A program made the position numbers and the translations under genes. The notes beneath the pieces were generated by a model, which was given only the letters and a program-made list of their open reading frames with translations, searched no databases and was not told where the DNA came from. This document shows positions 12,185 through 13,539 of a stretch of DNA of 13,539 bases, one piece after another; position 1 is the first letter of the stretch, and each line of letters starts with the position of its first letter. The stretch covers positions 1 through 13,539 of the forward strand of contig CAYRWY010000130.1 of assembly GCA_964427955.1 (NCBI GenBank). Direction: 5' to 3'. Source of the DNA: JACRBK01 sp964427955 (lineage in GTDB: Bacteria; Chloroflexota; Anaerolineae; Aggregatilineales; Aggregatilineaceae).

Positions 12185-13539
12185 GGCAGATCGAACTGTT
12201 CCCGTTCATCCGGAGTGAGGTCGCGCACGACGCAGCACCCTTTGGCAAACGTCATCAAGTCGGCGGTCTTCTGCCAGGTATACCACAATTTGGCGGTGCC
12301 ATCGGCGCTGGCCGTCACGCTGCGCGATCCGTCTGGCGACCAGCTTGCAAATAATACCTTATCGCCGTGCCCGTTCAACACCAGCAGTTCACGGCCCGTC
12401 ACCGCATTCCACACGCGCGCGGTGCGATCATCGCTGGCTGTGAGCAGCCGGGTGCCGTCCGGCGACCATCCGGCGCTGTTCACGATGTCGGAATGCCCCG
12501 TCAGGGTGAGCTGAATCGCCCCGCTGCTGGCGTTCCAGACGCGCACAGTCCCGTCGTCGCTGGCCGTGAGCAGCAGCGATCCGTCCGGCGACCACGCCAC
12601 CGTGCTCACGTCACCTTCGTGGCCGGTCAGTTTGAGCAGTTCGGCCCCGGTGCTGGCATCCCACACCCGGACGGACAGATCCTTCCCCGCCGTCGCGAGG
12701 CGTGCTCCGTCCGGCGACCACGCCGCCCAGTTCACGACGCCGGTGTGACCGGTCAGCGCCAGGAGCACCGATCCGCTGGCCGCGTCCACGATCCGGGCTT
12801 CGCCCCGCCCGGTGAGCACCAGGCGCGCTCCGTCTGGCGACCAGGCCGCGCTGGTGACGCCGTTCACGTTGTCACGGTAGCCGGTCAGCTTGAGCAGTTC
12901 GGCCCCCGTGCTGGCGTCCCACACCCGCGCCGAATCGTCACGGCTGGCCGTCACCAGGCGCGATCCGTCCGGCGACCACATCACGCTGTTCAACGAGTTC
13001 GTGTGCCCGCTCAGCACCAAACCCAGCACCCCGCTGGACGAGTCCCAGATCCGGGCGGTGTTGTCCGCCCCCGCCGTCACCACGCGAGTGCCATCCGGCG
13101 ACCAGGCCGCCATCGTCACGCGTCCGGCGTGGCCGCTCAGCGTCAGCGCCTCGTCGCCCGGACGGGCATCCCACAGGCGCGCCGTCTCGTCCCGGCTGGC
13201 CGAGGCCAGCAGCAGATCGTCCGGCGACCAGGCCACGCTCAACACGTCGTCGCCATGCCCGACGGCAGTGAACAGCAGCGCGCCGGACTGCGCATCCCAC
13301 ACCTTGAGGGTGCGATCCTTGCTGGCGGTGGCGATCATCCGGCCATCGTGCGACCACACCGCGCTGGTGATGCCGCTGATATGTGCGCTCAGGGTGAGCC
13401 GCACCGTGCCCGACGTTGCATCCCACACCCGCGCGACCGCGTCTTCCCCCGCGGTCACGATCTGCCCTCCGGACCCGGCTGCCGCGTTCACCGTCCCGGT
13501 GTGGCCCTTGAGTTGGAACCGCTGGGTGCCGTCCGCCGC
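12181..13539 (-). CDS. WD40-repeat protein, N-terminus outside the window
   Basis: The frame is open to the right edge; the 16 codons before the GTG at 13491 encode a normal WD40 lead-in (QLKGHTGT), so that GTG is internal and the gene is 5'-truncated here. About 452 residues are visible. They hold ten WD40 repeats with the pattern GH..V..AAWSPDG..L.TAS.D.TARVWD, enough for a seven-bladed propeller plus part of another. One repeat, near 12800-12880, is irregular (GYRDNVNGVTSAAW, ending IVD). After the last repeat comes a tail with GCCVVRDLTPDEREQF, resembling tails of large NTPase-WD40 (nSTAND) proteins, so a P-loop ATPase or other effector may lie upstream. It is directly coupled to the XdhC gene. 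Confidence 0.93.
   Translation of the reverse strand, partial: AADGTQRFQLKGHTGTVNAAAGSGGQIVTAGEDAVARVWDATSGTVRLTLSAHISGITSAVWSHDGRMIATASKDRTLKVWDAQSGALLFTAVGHGDDVLSVAWSPDDLLLASASRDETARLWDARPGDEALTLSGHAGRVTMAAWSPDGTRVVTAGADNTARIWDSSSGVLGLVLSGHTNSLNSVMWSPDGSRLVTASRDDSARVWDASTGAELLKLTGYRDNVNGVTSAAWSPDGARLVLTGRGEARIVDAASGSVLLALTGHTGVVNWAAWSPDGARLATAGKDLSVRVWDASTGAELLKLTGHEGDVSTVAWSPDGSLLLTASDDGTVRVWNASSGAIQLTLTGHSDIVNSAGWSPDGTRLLTASDDRTARVWNAVTGRELLVLNGHGDKVLFASWSPDGSRSVTASADGTAKLWYTWQKTADLMTFAKGCCVVRDLTPDEREQFDLP
12623..12669. repeat. Near-identical WD40-coding repeat, copy A
   Basis: These 47 bases match 12881-12927 at 44 positions. Both encode the blade junction WDASTGAELLKLTG. Identity this high between non-adjacent blades suggests recent duplication or gene conversion. 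Confidence 0.8.
12881..12927. repeat. Near-identical WD40-coding repeat, copy B
   Basis: Partner of 12623-12669 (44 of 47 bases identical, same encoded residues), 258 bp away in the same orientation, two WD40 blades apart. Confidence 0.8.

Noticed and set aside
13489..13491. GTG at 13491 as the true start of the WD40 gene
   Set aside because: The frame continues to the window edge and encodes a normal WD40 lead-in upstream of this codon.

Overview
The window looks like a piece of a GC-rich chromosome from a Chloroflexota bacterium, probably an Anaerolineae-type lineage. This is inferred from the mix of gene types, not from a marker gene: REC-only response regulators in series, a RodZ-like protein with a long Thr/Pro-rich outer tail, a WD40 protein with a nSTAND-like C-terminal tail, and an XdhC family protein. 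There is one 100-N assembly gap (8926-9025). I see no rRNA, tRNA, CRISPR array, transposase or phage gene.

Left part, 79-3718, minus strand: a membrane histidine kinase (Cache-HAMP-GAF-HisKA-HATPase) is followed by three separate receiver-only response regulators. The kinase and first receiver overlap by 14 bp, and the later gaps are 26 and 37 bp. None of the receivers has an output domain, and all three end in a similar Trp-containing tail. The kinase has no receiver of its own, so this looks like a phosphorelay whose receivers are separate proteins.

Middle, 3719-7449, plus strand: an AT-rich divergent control region carries a good sigma-70 type promoter, a perfect 9-bp inverted repeat at the start of the transcript, and an 11-bp-phased direct repeat. 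It feeds a small degenerate receiver (TTG start, phospho-acceptor Asp replaced by Gly). That gene is followed 41 bp later by an unusual fusion: a TPR-like helical N-terminus, an alpha/beta hydrolase, and two winged-helix-like segments. A separate promoter then drives a 354-residue ArsR-type regulator with a large unclassified N-terminal domain.

Right part, minus strand apart from the convergent junction at 7450-7654: an ANT(6)-type nucleotidyltransferase, a RodZ-like protein, ribosomal protein L9 with its own terminator, then XdhC and a WD40-repeat protein whose stop and start codons overlap (ATGA). The WD40 frame is open to the right edge, so its N-terminus lies outside the window.

The main unexplained signal is a roughly 51-bp element present twice, at 2-52 and 7455-7505, in opposite genomic orientation but in the same sense relative to the gene it follows. 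It has a 35-bp conserved part (34/35 identical) plus a GGGCA-N10-TGCCCC hairpin whose inner 10 bases differ completely while the stem is kept. The two copies bracket the whole signalling block.
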